From Struthidea cinerea (lineage: Eukaryota; Chordata; Aves; Passeriformes; Corcoracidae), in contig VZTI01005204.1 in the NCBI GenBank assembly GCA_013397865.1, positions 62,001 to 126,000 on the forward strand: DNA of 64,000 nt, written 5' to 3'. The position numbers and the translations under genes were made by a program. The notes beneath the pieces are model-generated. The model was not told the origin of the DNA. It did not search any database and saw only the letters and a list, made by a program, of their open reading frames with translations. Shown here piece after piece: positions 11,527-23,600 of the stretch (position 1 is the stretch's first letter; every line of letters starts with the position of its first letter).

Positions 11527-11670
11527 ATGGTGGGCTCCAGCGAGACGGGGAAGGAGCCGTGGCGGGGCTGCTACTACCGCCTGGAGGAGGTGCAGAAGCA
11601 CAACAACAGCCAGAGCACCTGGATCATCATCCACCACCGCATCTACGATGTCACCAAGTTCCTGGACGAG
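11527..11670 (+). CDS. CYB5A: CYB5A exon 1 coding part
   Basis: 48 codons, from MVGSSETGKEPWRG through YYRLEEVQKHNNSQSTW to DVTKFLDE. The donor is GAG/gtgagt in phase 0. The STW(I)IIHH segment forms part of the haem crevice wall in the family. Confidence 0.98.
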
Positions 11671-14600
11671 GTGAGTGCCCGCGTTGCCGGGACGCTGAGG
11701 GCACCGGAGCCCCGCGGGGCGGGGCGGGCTCGCTGGCGGCTCCTCGGCTCCCCGCGCTGTGCACCTGGCGGGCTCCCGTCTGCTGGTCCCGGCCCGCGGG
11801 TGCGGCACGGCAGGAGCCGCCCTCGGTGCCGCGATAGCTCCCTGGAGGAAGAGCTGCGAGGCGGGCCCGGGCTCCGGGCGCCTCTCGGGCAGGAGAAACC
11901 CGGGAGTGCCGAGCGCGCCGGCCACGCTGCGGTGTCATCCGCTGTCTGCCCGCGCCCGCCTGAAACTTTCGGCCTTGGAATTTGAATTTCCACTAAATGA
12001 GGACAAGGAGAAAAAAAATGGAGTCAGTATTGAGGGCTCAGATAGGCGGGCTGGCTGTGTGAATCTTAGGTACTGAGAGTGGGCCTGAATCCATCTGTTT
12101 CTTGCTTTAGTGTGTCAGCTGAAAACAGAATTAAAAGTGAAGACTCAGCTGCGAGCCAGAGCCATATTATCTTGTGAACTAAAAGCTCAGCAACTCCTCT
12201 CTTCCCACTATTACAGTGTGTGTTGTACTGGAACAGGAAAGAAACTTCATAAAGTGGACGGAAAGTATGACAGCCTGCAGAATATCACAGATCTTTGGGT
12301 TACTCTAATAGTCACAGGATCACAAAATTGTTTGGATTGGAAGAGACATTAAAGCTCATCTCATTCCAGCCTCCTGCCAAGGGCAGAGACACCTTCCTTA
12401 CTCCCAGCTGCTGTCCTTGATCACCTCCAGGGATGGGGCATTCTCTGGGCAACCTGTGCCAATGCCTCACTACTGTCACTGTAAAAAAAGTCTTCCTTAT
12501 ATCCAGTCCTTGGTAAAGCCTCTTGGTCACAGTGGCTTGTGTTCATATCTGCCAAATAAGTACATCCTGGGTGGTCTTTTTTTGCAGGACATGGCAGACG
12601 TGGCATTACATACAGGCAGTCAGGTTCAGAAAACTAGGGCGGCTCTCACTGCTGCACTAATCCACTCGGTGCAGGCATGCACTGTGGTGCTGCAAAGCTG
12701 CACCAGCTCAAACTCTAGTATAGAGCACTAGAGTCAAGTTCAATTCCTTTGATTGTGTTTTGTTGGGCTTTTTCCTTCCCCAGTTAGTGGTTGATGTTTT
12801 TGATCTCTGACACAGACAATGAGCAGTTGGTGTAATCATTGATAGTCATGGTTAATAAAGAAGCATTTTAGTTATTGGACTAAAACATTCTTCTGTGGAG
12901 ATAAAGAAATAAACTACCATGGATTTTTTTTTGGTAATTGAATGGAACTGGGATTTAGATATTTTGAGTTTTCTCCCTTGCTCCCTATTCCCAGTCTGCA
13001 AAGACAGAATCACAGGATCAGTTAAGCTGAAAAAGACCTCTGAGATGTCATCCAACCTTTGACCAAACACCACTGTATCAACTAGGCCACGGCAGTAAGT
13101 GCCACATCCAGTCTTTCCTTAAAACTATCAGGGACAGTGACTCCGCCACCTCCCTGGGCAGCCCATTCCAATGTCTAATCACTTTTTCTGTGAAGAAATT
13201 CTTCCTAAAGGCAACCTAGCATCCAATTAAAAAGTGTATGGTAGAGTTACATTAATTTCATCAAGAAGACAGTTTAGATGGGTAGAGATGTGACACATTT
13301 CAAGCCTCACTAGTTCTGTAGCCTCATCTTCATTTTTGTGCTTGTAAACACTTGCGATTCAAAGGAGAAATTGGGCATTTTGCAAAGGAGCGTTGACAAG
13401 CAACTTTTCAAAGGCAGTGTTGACACGGGTAGTATTTCATTCTTAAGCAGTGTGTCAGTGCAAATTGTTTGGCTTTTCAGCAAGGCAGATTGCAAAACTG
13501 ATCTACTGACTCTTCTTTCATTATTTTTCTTCTAGCTTTGCCCCTGGTTGTCTTCATCCATTAGTTATGGACATCTCTGTATGGTTATGCAGTCAGGGAC
13601 AATTTAATTCTAGAAGCTCTGGAGGAGAAAACGGCTTTTCATGTAGTCTGCCAAAATGAATTAGCTTTTGGGAACTTGATCAGCTTTGATGGATACATAA
13701 TTGTATTGTATATTGTCCAGATTGAGGAGGTGGCAGCAAAAAGACCCACAACTCAGAAAAATCCTAAACCTAACCCAACACGAGAAAAAAAAACACTTGA
13801 GCAAAAAATCCAGGATCTCATGAGCTTTAAGTACTTGCATAGCATCTTCCTTCAGTACACATGGTGAAATTAAAAAATACTAAGAAGCATTGCCTTGTGT
13901 AAATTTCTCCCAAGAAAATCTCATTTTCATCCTTCAAGACAACATTGATAATTCAGCAGCATATCAAAAGAATTCCATTTGTAAGCATTTAAATAGTTGG
14001 GTTTTGGACAGCTGGGGGATGTCTTGAGATGCTCTGGTACACATAAGTCAGACTTCAGCCTCATGTTAAACTTTCAATAGAACATGGCTGGTTTTGAGCT
14101 GAAATTTCAAAGACAATCTGAGATAATGAATGAGATTGTTGAGAATAGTTACCCAAAGTATTTTAAGTGAAGCTACAGCCCTAGGGGAAATTTTTGGATA
14201 TTTTAATGTTCATTGTGTTGGTGATTTTTGTTATGGAACTCTTGGACTAAGATACTTCATAGGGCACTTTTTTAACCTTTTTTTAATGCTTTTGGTACTT
14301 AGTTAACTTATCAAGTGTTATGCTAATTCTTTTGACATTGTCAGACACCGTGAGGCATTTCCATGTGGAGATCTTGGAGCTAGCCTCTTGCAGGTTCATT
14401 CCAGAGTACAGTAAACCCTTCTCAAAGAGGGGAATATGTTAACTACTTCAATAGCATTATTGGTTAAACTCAGGTTTATTTCTTGTGGTTCCTTTCAGGA
14501 GTAGAAAAGCTTAGCATATTTTAAGACTTATATGTGGGCCACTGAAATTTAAGTCCAGTAGTATTAAAAAGGATGCATTGCTAAAGCATCACCTCACTCA

Positions 14601-17600
14601 TGCTCTTCCCAGGTAGTACATAAGTATCAGTTTACTGGGGAGTGAAGAAATGGGAGCAGCAGCTAAGCTCACCTGTCCCATTTCTTAAACCAATAACTGC
14701 ATTAACCTATGGAAATATTTTCTTATTAATAATGAAGTGGAAAACTTTACCATGCTTCAGTCTTGAAGACAACTTGGATGCTCTTGTATTAATGAGTGGA
14801 AGTGTGGTGCTGCTTTTCACTCCGTTACAGTAGTTAAAGGGTGTATTCCCTCTGTCCAGTTGTTGTGTCTTCATGGAGTTTCTTCATGGAGTTTGTAGAT
14901 GTTTAGTGGAACTTGTTTGGTTTTGGGGAACAATCAGCCTCTGTGAACACTTGATTGAAGTTACATAGTAAATGGGCTGGGGGGGGGGTTGACATATAGG
15001 GGTTGGGAGTGGTAGGGCTGAGTAGGAGTGGAGGCATTGCGTGGTGTGATCCATATTAGCTTGGTTTCCTAAAGGACAAGGCTTAAAAAAGATCACAGGA
15101 AATATAGAAAAAGTGCTGAAGGAGGAAACAGTTGTATGCTTTGATATCTTATCCTTGGTGCTACTGAAGATTCCAGCAGCTGCTTTTTTTACTCAGGTTT
15201 TTTTGTTTGTTTGTTTGTTTGTTTGTTTGTTGGTTGGTTGTTTCTTTGTTTTCTTTTTTAAGTGGCAGATATTGGGAAAAATTCATAGCTTGAATATTCA
15301 TCTCTGAATTTTCTTTGATTTTCCAAGTCTAGAAGAAGAAATCAAGAGACCTCAGCTTTCGGAATGCATTATTTGAAAGGTCTTGTCAAGAAAGAGTATT
15401 CTTGAAACCAGAAACTTTCATGTTATATGTCATTAAAGGCAGTCAGACCTGTGTTGCAGAAGGTTTGGGAAACCTTTTCCTTAGCTTCAGCTCTTGTGGT
15501 TAATCCCAGGGAGTACCCATGTACGACAAAGTGGCTCACTCGCCCTCCTACCCTGTGCCTGGGGAGGAGAATCAGAAAAAGGTCGATTTTGTGGGTTGAT
15601 ATCAAAACAGTTCAATTGCTGAAATAAAGTAAATGTAATAACAATAGTTGTACTGATAAGGAGAGAGAGAGAAGAATAAAACCCAACAGAAACAAGTGGT
15701 GCACCATACACGTCTTCACCCCTCACTGACCAATGCCCAGCCTGTTCCTGAGCAGTGATTGGTGGCTCATGGCCAACTCCTCCCAGTTTATGGGTGGAGC
15801 ATGACATGCTATGGTATGGAATATCCCTTTGGCCAGTTCTGGCCAGCTGTCCTGGCTATGCTCCCTCACTGGCAGAGCATGGGACACTGAAAAGTCCTTG
15901 ACATAGGTGAGCACTACTTGGCTGCAATCAACACATCAGTTTATTAACAACATTATTCTCATGCTAAATCCAAAGCACTGTACTGTACCAGCTACTAAGA
16001 AGAAAATGAACTGTATCGCAGCTGAAACCAGGATAAGATCCTATGTCATTTAAAGGAAAATAGCTACTAGACATTCATGTATACTCACAGCAGGATGTCA
16101 TGGCTATATCTGTATTGTAGCTAATTACATATATGATTAACATTAAATGTCAGTGAATGGTGGACAAAGTCTGTTGGCAATGCTCTCTAGTATTTCCCCA
16201 TAATTTTAATAAAGTCGTCACTCTAGACAGGTTTTGGCATCAATCTAATGAGCTAAACAAGAGTAGCTGGGCCTATTAAAATGAATGATCTGTGTCTTGA
16301 TTTACTTGCTGTTGTGATGAGGCTCTTGTGGGAACTTCATTTGATTCCTTAAGCTAGGCAAAAAAGCTGACATGTATAGGAACATCTCCACCAGAGAGGA
16401 GTTTCTTGTTCTGAAAACCAGCTGTGGTATGCATTTAATATTAATCTAATACAGACTTTCTTTAGGTTACTTCAATTGTTGGTAGTCTCAGAATACAGCA
16501 AAAAAAATTGGTAAATAATTTTTTTTCCATAAGGTATGAACTTGTGCTTCCATAGCACTTTTCCTAAACTTTTTCTAGAATGGACAGCTCCCACTAAATG
16601 TGTTTTGTAATGCTGATCAAATAAAGTGCTAAAAGCAAATATGTTTTACTGTATCAGGATGAAAAATGTTCTCTCCCCTATGTGGCACTAGGTTACATAC
16701 ATGCAGCGTGATGGTGTTGGGGAGGAGTAGCATAATGCCTTCCATGTTTAAAGTCACGATCGGCTTGCAGTGAAAGATGCCTGTATTGGCACATTTGAAG
16801 TCTGCCAGTCAACCATGGGAATTGTTACTGCAGAACCTTGCAGTCTGAGGGTTAAACCCAGTGTTAACACTTCCTTAAGCTCTGATGAAGCTTGCAGGAG
16901 AATTTGAAAATGCTTTGAGAAATAGCATTTCTTAGCACTTTTATGCGAAACTCTGCAAGCTGTAACTGTTGTGTCAGTGGGGAAATGGGCACTGTTGTGG
17001 TTTAACCTAAGTGCCCTGTGCAGCCCCTTGCTCACTGCTCCCCACAGCCTCTTGGTGGGATGGGGAAGGGAATCAGGGGAAAAAAGATAAAACTAGTGGG
17101 TTGATATAAAAAAAGTTTAATAACTGAAATAAAATAAAATGTAATAACTACAATAAAAAGGGAGACAAAAAGAGATGCTAATCCATATCTAGCCCATTGC
17201 CGAGCAGCGAGCTGCAGCTCCCAGCCAAATCCTCTGAGTTTGTTTACTGGGCATGACGTTCTGCAGTACGGAATACCTTTGGCCAGCTGTCCTGGCCGTG
17301 CTCCTTCCTAGCTTCTGTGCACCTGCTTGCTGGCAGAGCATGGGACATTGAGCAGTCCTTGAACTCGGGTGTTACTTAGCAACAACTGCAGCATCAGTGT
17401 CTTATCAACATTATTCTTGTACTGAATCCAAAGCACAGCACTGTACCAGCCTCCAAGAAGAAAATGGAATTCTATCTCAGCTGAAATCAGGGCAGGCACC
17501 AAGCTACTGGGTATTTCTTTTGCCCTTAATCTAGAAGCCTAATGACAGTTTTCAAAAATAAACTCTCAGAGAGAGATCTTCTTACCTAGGCTCCTGACAT

Positions 17601-20600
17601 TTTACATGAGTAGACTATTTAAGTTCCAGGACCAAAATTGATAATAGAAATAATTTGGAGGACTCTTTTCAGACTACATGAAAATGCCCTTGAAATAAGC
17701 AAGCATTTATCTGTCTGTCCTGCATATTAAGGCTGAAGTTCTCTGAGTGTTCCTGGCTCTGTCACTGCCCCCTTTCTGCTTTTCATTCCTGTAGTGCAGA
17801 CAGTGAAACGTGAGTTTGTAAGACTGCCACTAATAGAGACCTTTGCTGATCTCCATGAAAGTTAAATTGGACCCTAAATTTCATTCCCCCTGTATAGGAA
17901 AGGAGAGGGCACGGGAGTTGCAAATTAAGGTAGTTATGCTTTAATAGAGTCTTGAACTATGACACTGAGAAATCTGCATGACTGTAGCAGGGGGGAGAAA
18001 AGGTGGCATTCAGGATGAGGTAAGTTGGACTTTTGACCCAGATCAGAGCAGCAAGATTAACTGCTTATTTGCCTTATCTAAAACTTTCTAATGTGCTGCT
18101 GTTAGGAATTAGTCTGTGCTCTGTACTAATGCTGGCTCTATATAGACATCTGTTATGCATGTAGCTTAGATTATTTATGATATTGGAAATGTCCTAGGAA
18201 TGAGCTAGGCTCTCTTAATTATCATTAAAAGCTTTTTCATTTCCCTTGAACCAGTTTTACCTGCAAGACCTCTTCAATTACTTTTATGAACAAGATTTTG
18301 GTTTAGGAGTCACTATCTGTATAGCCTTGTGGGCTTTCCAGGGTCTATCCAGAGGATCTTCATTAAAGTAGCAGTTCTAGTTGCAGGCTTTGTTTACCAG
18401 GCAGAATCGTGAACAAAGGCCTTGTATAAACAAGCTTTGGGAAACTCACCCAACCATGAAAGATGCTCATCTTTTGACAGAAAAGTCAGTTCTTGCCCTT
18501 TGTGTGAGACATTACAGTTGCTCTCTTTCATTAGGGGAGGTGAACTTTGTTCATTAATTGCATGAATTATGTGCTAGTTACTTACAGAGGGTTTGTAAGT
18601 TCATATAGTTAAGTAGAGGTGGCACCTAAAAGCAAAGTGTTTAGCTCAATGTCTAGTAGGTTATTATTGACATTATCTGGTAGATGGCTTAAGTTTGGAA
18701 TTCTGTGTGTGATTCTCTGTACTTAGCCTTGCTCATGTCATTAAAAAAAATACCAATTTTCCAGCTGTAGTGGCAGAGGTCAGGGTGAATTTGTCCTTTT
18801 CAGCTGATCTGTGATAGTCAGTCAGAGGCTTGGTAGAGAGGATTGGTTGCTGTCACTGTCTTGACAGTAATATTGTGGTTTTGTAGACAGAGGGATCAGT
18901 TGCTAGTTAGACCAAAAACTAGTTCTATGGAGAAGAGCTGGAGTGCCTTTGTGGTGCTGCCCATGTAGCTACGTGATTGCTTTGTAGTGGCACAAGGGAG
19001 GGATTTGGGAACACAAGTTGGTACATGATCATTGGTAGCTGGTAACCTGCAAGTAGTTTGTTAAAGTACTCCGTGAAGTGATTTTAATGTAGATGCAGTT
19101 ACATTGGTAGGTATCCACTTGTTTGGCTGGATGGTGAATTCTTTTTTTTGTGAGCTAGTGTAAACCATGTGATCTTGATGACTTGCTGGAGTAACTGGTA
19201 TTTTATGTGTTTGTGTGAGTGGGGTTTGGTTTCAGTGCAATGCATGAGTATGAGTTTACATACTGCTTGTGGTGCTGGTGCTTTATGGGTAGTTTAACTT
19301 TGGGGCCTTTTGCTGTTTGCTGATACCTTGTTTGTTAAGCATGTTTACCAAGGAGTTGTGCCACCTTTTCTGCTGAAGTTGGAACATAAAATTTTCTATT
19401 TTGGGGGGCAAAATTCTTTAGCATGGTATTAAAAAACTCAAACCCACATCGCTGAAGAAATTCTATGAAGATTTAGTTGAGACAATGTCTGAGAGTGCTG
19501 GTTAGACCCAAGTTCAGCTTAAGTGCCATTTCAAGGCATTGAACTTGAGTGTTCCCTCAGCTTTTGTCCAGTCCTTTTCCTGAGTACTTACCAGAATGGA
19601 TTCAAGGACAGGATTTTGGTGAGCATGCCATATTTGCAGGTTGCTTGCATAATCTTTACTCTGCTTGTACTCTTCTAACCTTTTTTGGCTCAGCTGCTGC
19701 GTCTAATCTATCAGTTGCTCAATCTTGCTTTTGCTTAGTCATGGTAGGGAGCTTTTACCCTAATAGCTGTGGTATCTTGGCTCTTTAAAAAGTGTTGTGT
19801 TGGAGTTTTTGCTGCGTGTTTTTTTTTTTCCTCCTCAACTTTATTAATCTGTTAAATGTCTGCCTTTAATGCAAAGACTCAAGTTTTGGAGTTCTGGTAC
19901 AATGGGAAACTCATAGTAGTAGTTTGCTTCATCTATATGAACAAATATTGTTTTTTGTCAGAAGAGGAGGTTTGATAGGAGATTAATGGATTTGAAGTAA
20001 GTGCTAACCTGAATTGCCTAGACTAGTAGAAATGTTTATGCCATTTCTTTAATCTGTGGGCTTTTTGGTCAGCTGTGCTCCCCACAAGATGACCCTAAAT
20101 AGTAGAAATTTTGCCTATTTTCCGTAACTTTATATCCTGTAGTCAGAAGCATTAAAAATTGACTTGAAAGCCTTTTATTTCCTCTGCTACTGGTAAAGTG
20201 CTAATATCTATTCCATGGCTGCCTTAATCCAAGGCAGTACTAGTAAGTGCTTTCAAGTTGCTTACCTAATTGTTCCCAACGTTTATGTCGTAGTTTCCTA
20301 CTTGAAATTTGAGTGGTGAATTTTTATGTCATGTTACGTGTTACATGAATGAGTAACTTGGAGCTGAGGAAATGCACTGGACTGGAAGATGTGATGGATC
20401 TTGCAGTATATACAGGCAGAGTTATTTGATAGAAATGTGGAACTTAATAAAATCCCCAAAGTGCATCCTGAGGAATAATAAAAGTTAATGGAGAACAGGG
20501 GTTTTTGTTATGGGAATGGTGATGGATTGAGGTATTAGAAGATACTGGGAGATGATTTCTCTGCGTCCTCAGGGGTTTTGTCTGCAGTGTGGTTTAGGGA

Positions 20601-23600
20601 TTTCATAGTCTATGAAAACCAAATTGCTATTCTAGGGTCTTGAATGAGCTTTCAATTGTGCTTAAACACTTCCGAAGTATCTGGCTAACTCAATATTTGT
20701 ACCATGACTTGTTTTGGAAAGGCCCCTTAAAGTTATCTGGCCCAGCCCCCAGCTGAAACCAGGATTAACTAGAAGGTCAGGTTCCTTAGCACCTTTCCAG
20801 TTTGTTTTGCCAATGCTTGATTGCGCTTCTTGTGAACAGATTTTTTGTTTTATCTTCCTGGAATGTAAGGGCTGCAGCTTACACCTTTTGGCTTTTATCC
20901 TTTTGCTGTATAAAGCATTGCTTGGATGAAAAATACGCATTTCCTAAAGAAGTGAAAACACAGAATGTAACTTCAGCTAATAGTTGGGCTTTAAAATACA
21001 GACCGATTCCCACGCAACATTCTAAATGCTTTAGTTGCAAGGGGTAGTGCCTCTTATTGCTTTTTTGCCAATGAAATAGAGACTTAGCTTCCTTGGTTTT
21101 GGCTTCAGAGAGTACATAAAGCTCTCTAGTTATTCAGAAAGGTTTATGTTTGCTCTAGAAAGTCTAGCAACTGATTTTGCTTTTTTTTTTTAGATTTTAG
21201 AAGTGTAAAAATGCAGCATTTCAGTTTCTAGAATGTGAAATGTATTTCATTAACAAATTCAAACTCATTAAATATTGCAGCACCCAGGAGGTGAAGAGGT
21301 CCTTAGGGAGCAAGCTGGAGGAGATGCTACTGAGAACTTTGAAGATGTTGGCCATTCCACAGATGCAAGGACAATGTCAGAATCCTTTATTGTCGGGGAA
21401 CTTCATCCCGTGAGTATATGATAGTGTCCTTACTTTTGTGTTTACTATACTGTTTTTGCATCCAGTTAATTGTCTGGTAATTATTTTAAAATCGAGGAAA
21501 ACTGCTGGTTTGGTTGGATGCCAGTCCTGCAGCTCTTTGTGGATGGACCTCAGTTTGAGATAGTTGCTTCAGCGTGAAGGGATTTGATTAGTGTAACATA
21601 AGGATGGTCACATCTTTTGGTGATTTAAATTGTCTTGCAGCTTAGTTCTTGAATAAACTGAATATGGAATCATGTCATTTCTGATGTACCCTGTCAGCTT
21701 TATAATGAGACTCTGTAACCCCTGAAGGTGGTATGTCAGAATGTCTAGACCTTTTCTTATGCCAGTATGCAGAATGACTACTTAACAACCACTTTCATGC
21801 TTTCACCATTGTAAATATGTATCTGCCATGCTTCTGTCTGGATCTAAAAGTACAATCCTGGCTCTTCATATGTGTGTTTAGAAAATGGTTATTATAAACA
21901 TTGTACTTCCAGTTTGTTGCTCTGTCTTCCCCTCTCTGGCTCCTGCCATTTTTAGCTGTATCGTGGTTCCCTGCTTGTGGTTGTCAGGGTTGTTTATGAT
22001 CAGTTCCCCCTGGATCATCTGTCACTTCCTCTTTTCTGTACTGTCCATACAATTCCCCCTACTTTTAACAAGCACCTTTCTGCTGTGATAAGTTTTAAAG
22101 CATTTCGTTCTAGCTACAGAGCTGCTGCCTTGGCTTCCTTCAACTAGGCCATAGTTAAACACTCCTGCATCTTAATAGTTGAAAACCAGTTTAGGCTGCT
22201 AATGTGCGCATCTGCTCTACTGCCCATTCCTGCCTCTTTTCGCCTCTTGTTTCATGTATGTTTTGTCTTGCATTTGGGGTAAAAATAACTGTTTTGAGTA
22301 GCCTATTTCACAGTAAGATTCCCAATCTTGTTTGTCTCAGGTTGTCTCTTGATAGTGTAGCTTCTCCTAATAAGAAGTAACTCAGCCCTGATGCACATTT
22401 GTGGCTTTGCAGGCTTGTCATCTATTTCTGATGCCACTAATGTTGTTCTTAACCTGGCTATCAGTCCAGTTCTTCCTTGTTTGGCAAGTGCCTGTTTTCA
22501 CTTGATATGAAACAAACAGCTTGGTAGTTTGATGTACAGATACAGCACTGACAGGAGTATGTACTGTTGGGCTTTTTTGCAGTGAATGTGACTGTGCCAA
22601 GGAGAACTTTGAGTTTATGAAAGATCATAGAATTTGTGACCTTTGGTCCAGTGGACATTGGACCACAACCAGTTAGTTGACTTTACCTGATAATACAAGT
22701 ACACTAAGTAGAATTAATATGATTGCAATCAGTGTATAAGTTAAGGTTATGTACTCTCTAGAGACAAAGGAAAGATAAAAACACAGGCACAAAGAATAAC
22801 GAAATTTGTTGGAGGCTCAGATTTCACTTCATCGTTGCATACTGGGAAGTATTATTTAAGGAAGTGATCGATCTTGTTTGTGCTAGCTCAAAATCAATCA
22901 CTGACATCTGCTCTCTTGCAAGTCTGTTTTTACCTAGGGAAAAATACTTACTTACACATTAACAGAAGGAATTGCAAACTGAATTTAGTGATAAATGGTG
23001 TGGGTTTGGTTTTGTTTTTAATGCTTTCAGATTTTGTCTAAAGGTTTCTTGCTTTTTTTTCTTGCAGGATGATAGACCCAAGCTTCAAAAACCAACAGTA
23101 AGTGTGTTTCTTGAAATGCCACATTGTTTCTTTTAGGAATTACAGACGGTGTCTGAATGTCTGTGTATAAACGGTATACCCCCAGAAATAAAAATAATTC
23201 AGTTTAAGCATGATGTTTCAGATTATCAATATCTTAGACCTGTTGATACTGATTCAAATTATTCTTACCCTTAACTGTTATTTTCATTATTTGTGTGGCT
23301 TCATACCAGGAGGTTACTAAGTGTAATGGCATTATACTATAGCAAAAAGGTGACTAGAATCAGTCAGTGGTCTTCTAGTGTTCAGTTTAAGAAAAAAAAC
23401 CCAAAACAGTTTATTGGCTGAACAGATTAGAGTAATAAGTGTTTGTGGGAGGAAAAATGTGATGCTTAACAGTATATCGGTCATGCTAGTAGATCAAGAA
23501 TGTAGAGGCATTCAGTGTATTATAAATCAGTTAAATTGCAGTTGTGAACCCTTTTCAAGGTGAAATTACTGTTTGCTTCTTGACTATTTCAGTAGCTTCT

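Larger units (their letters stand above)
11671..21280 (+). other. CYB5A: CYB5A intron 1
   Basis: A 9.6-kb GT-AG intron. The first 290 bases continue the CpG island. Further in are two antisense CR1 fragments (12312-12520 and 13008-13225), two antisense ERVL-type LTRs (15492-16035 and 16993-17494) and a TTTG microsatellite near 15200. From 17500 to 21280 only a weak CR1-like stretch near 20712 was noticed. Confidence 0.9.

Noticed and set aside
10806..11925. Long minus- and plus-strand frames across the CYB5A promoter, some over 200 codons
   Set aside because: They read through the N gap or are GC-rich shadows of the CpG island and of CYB5A exon 1; none shows a domain.
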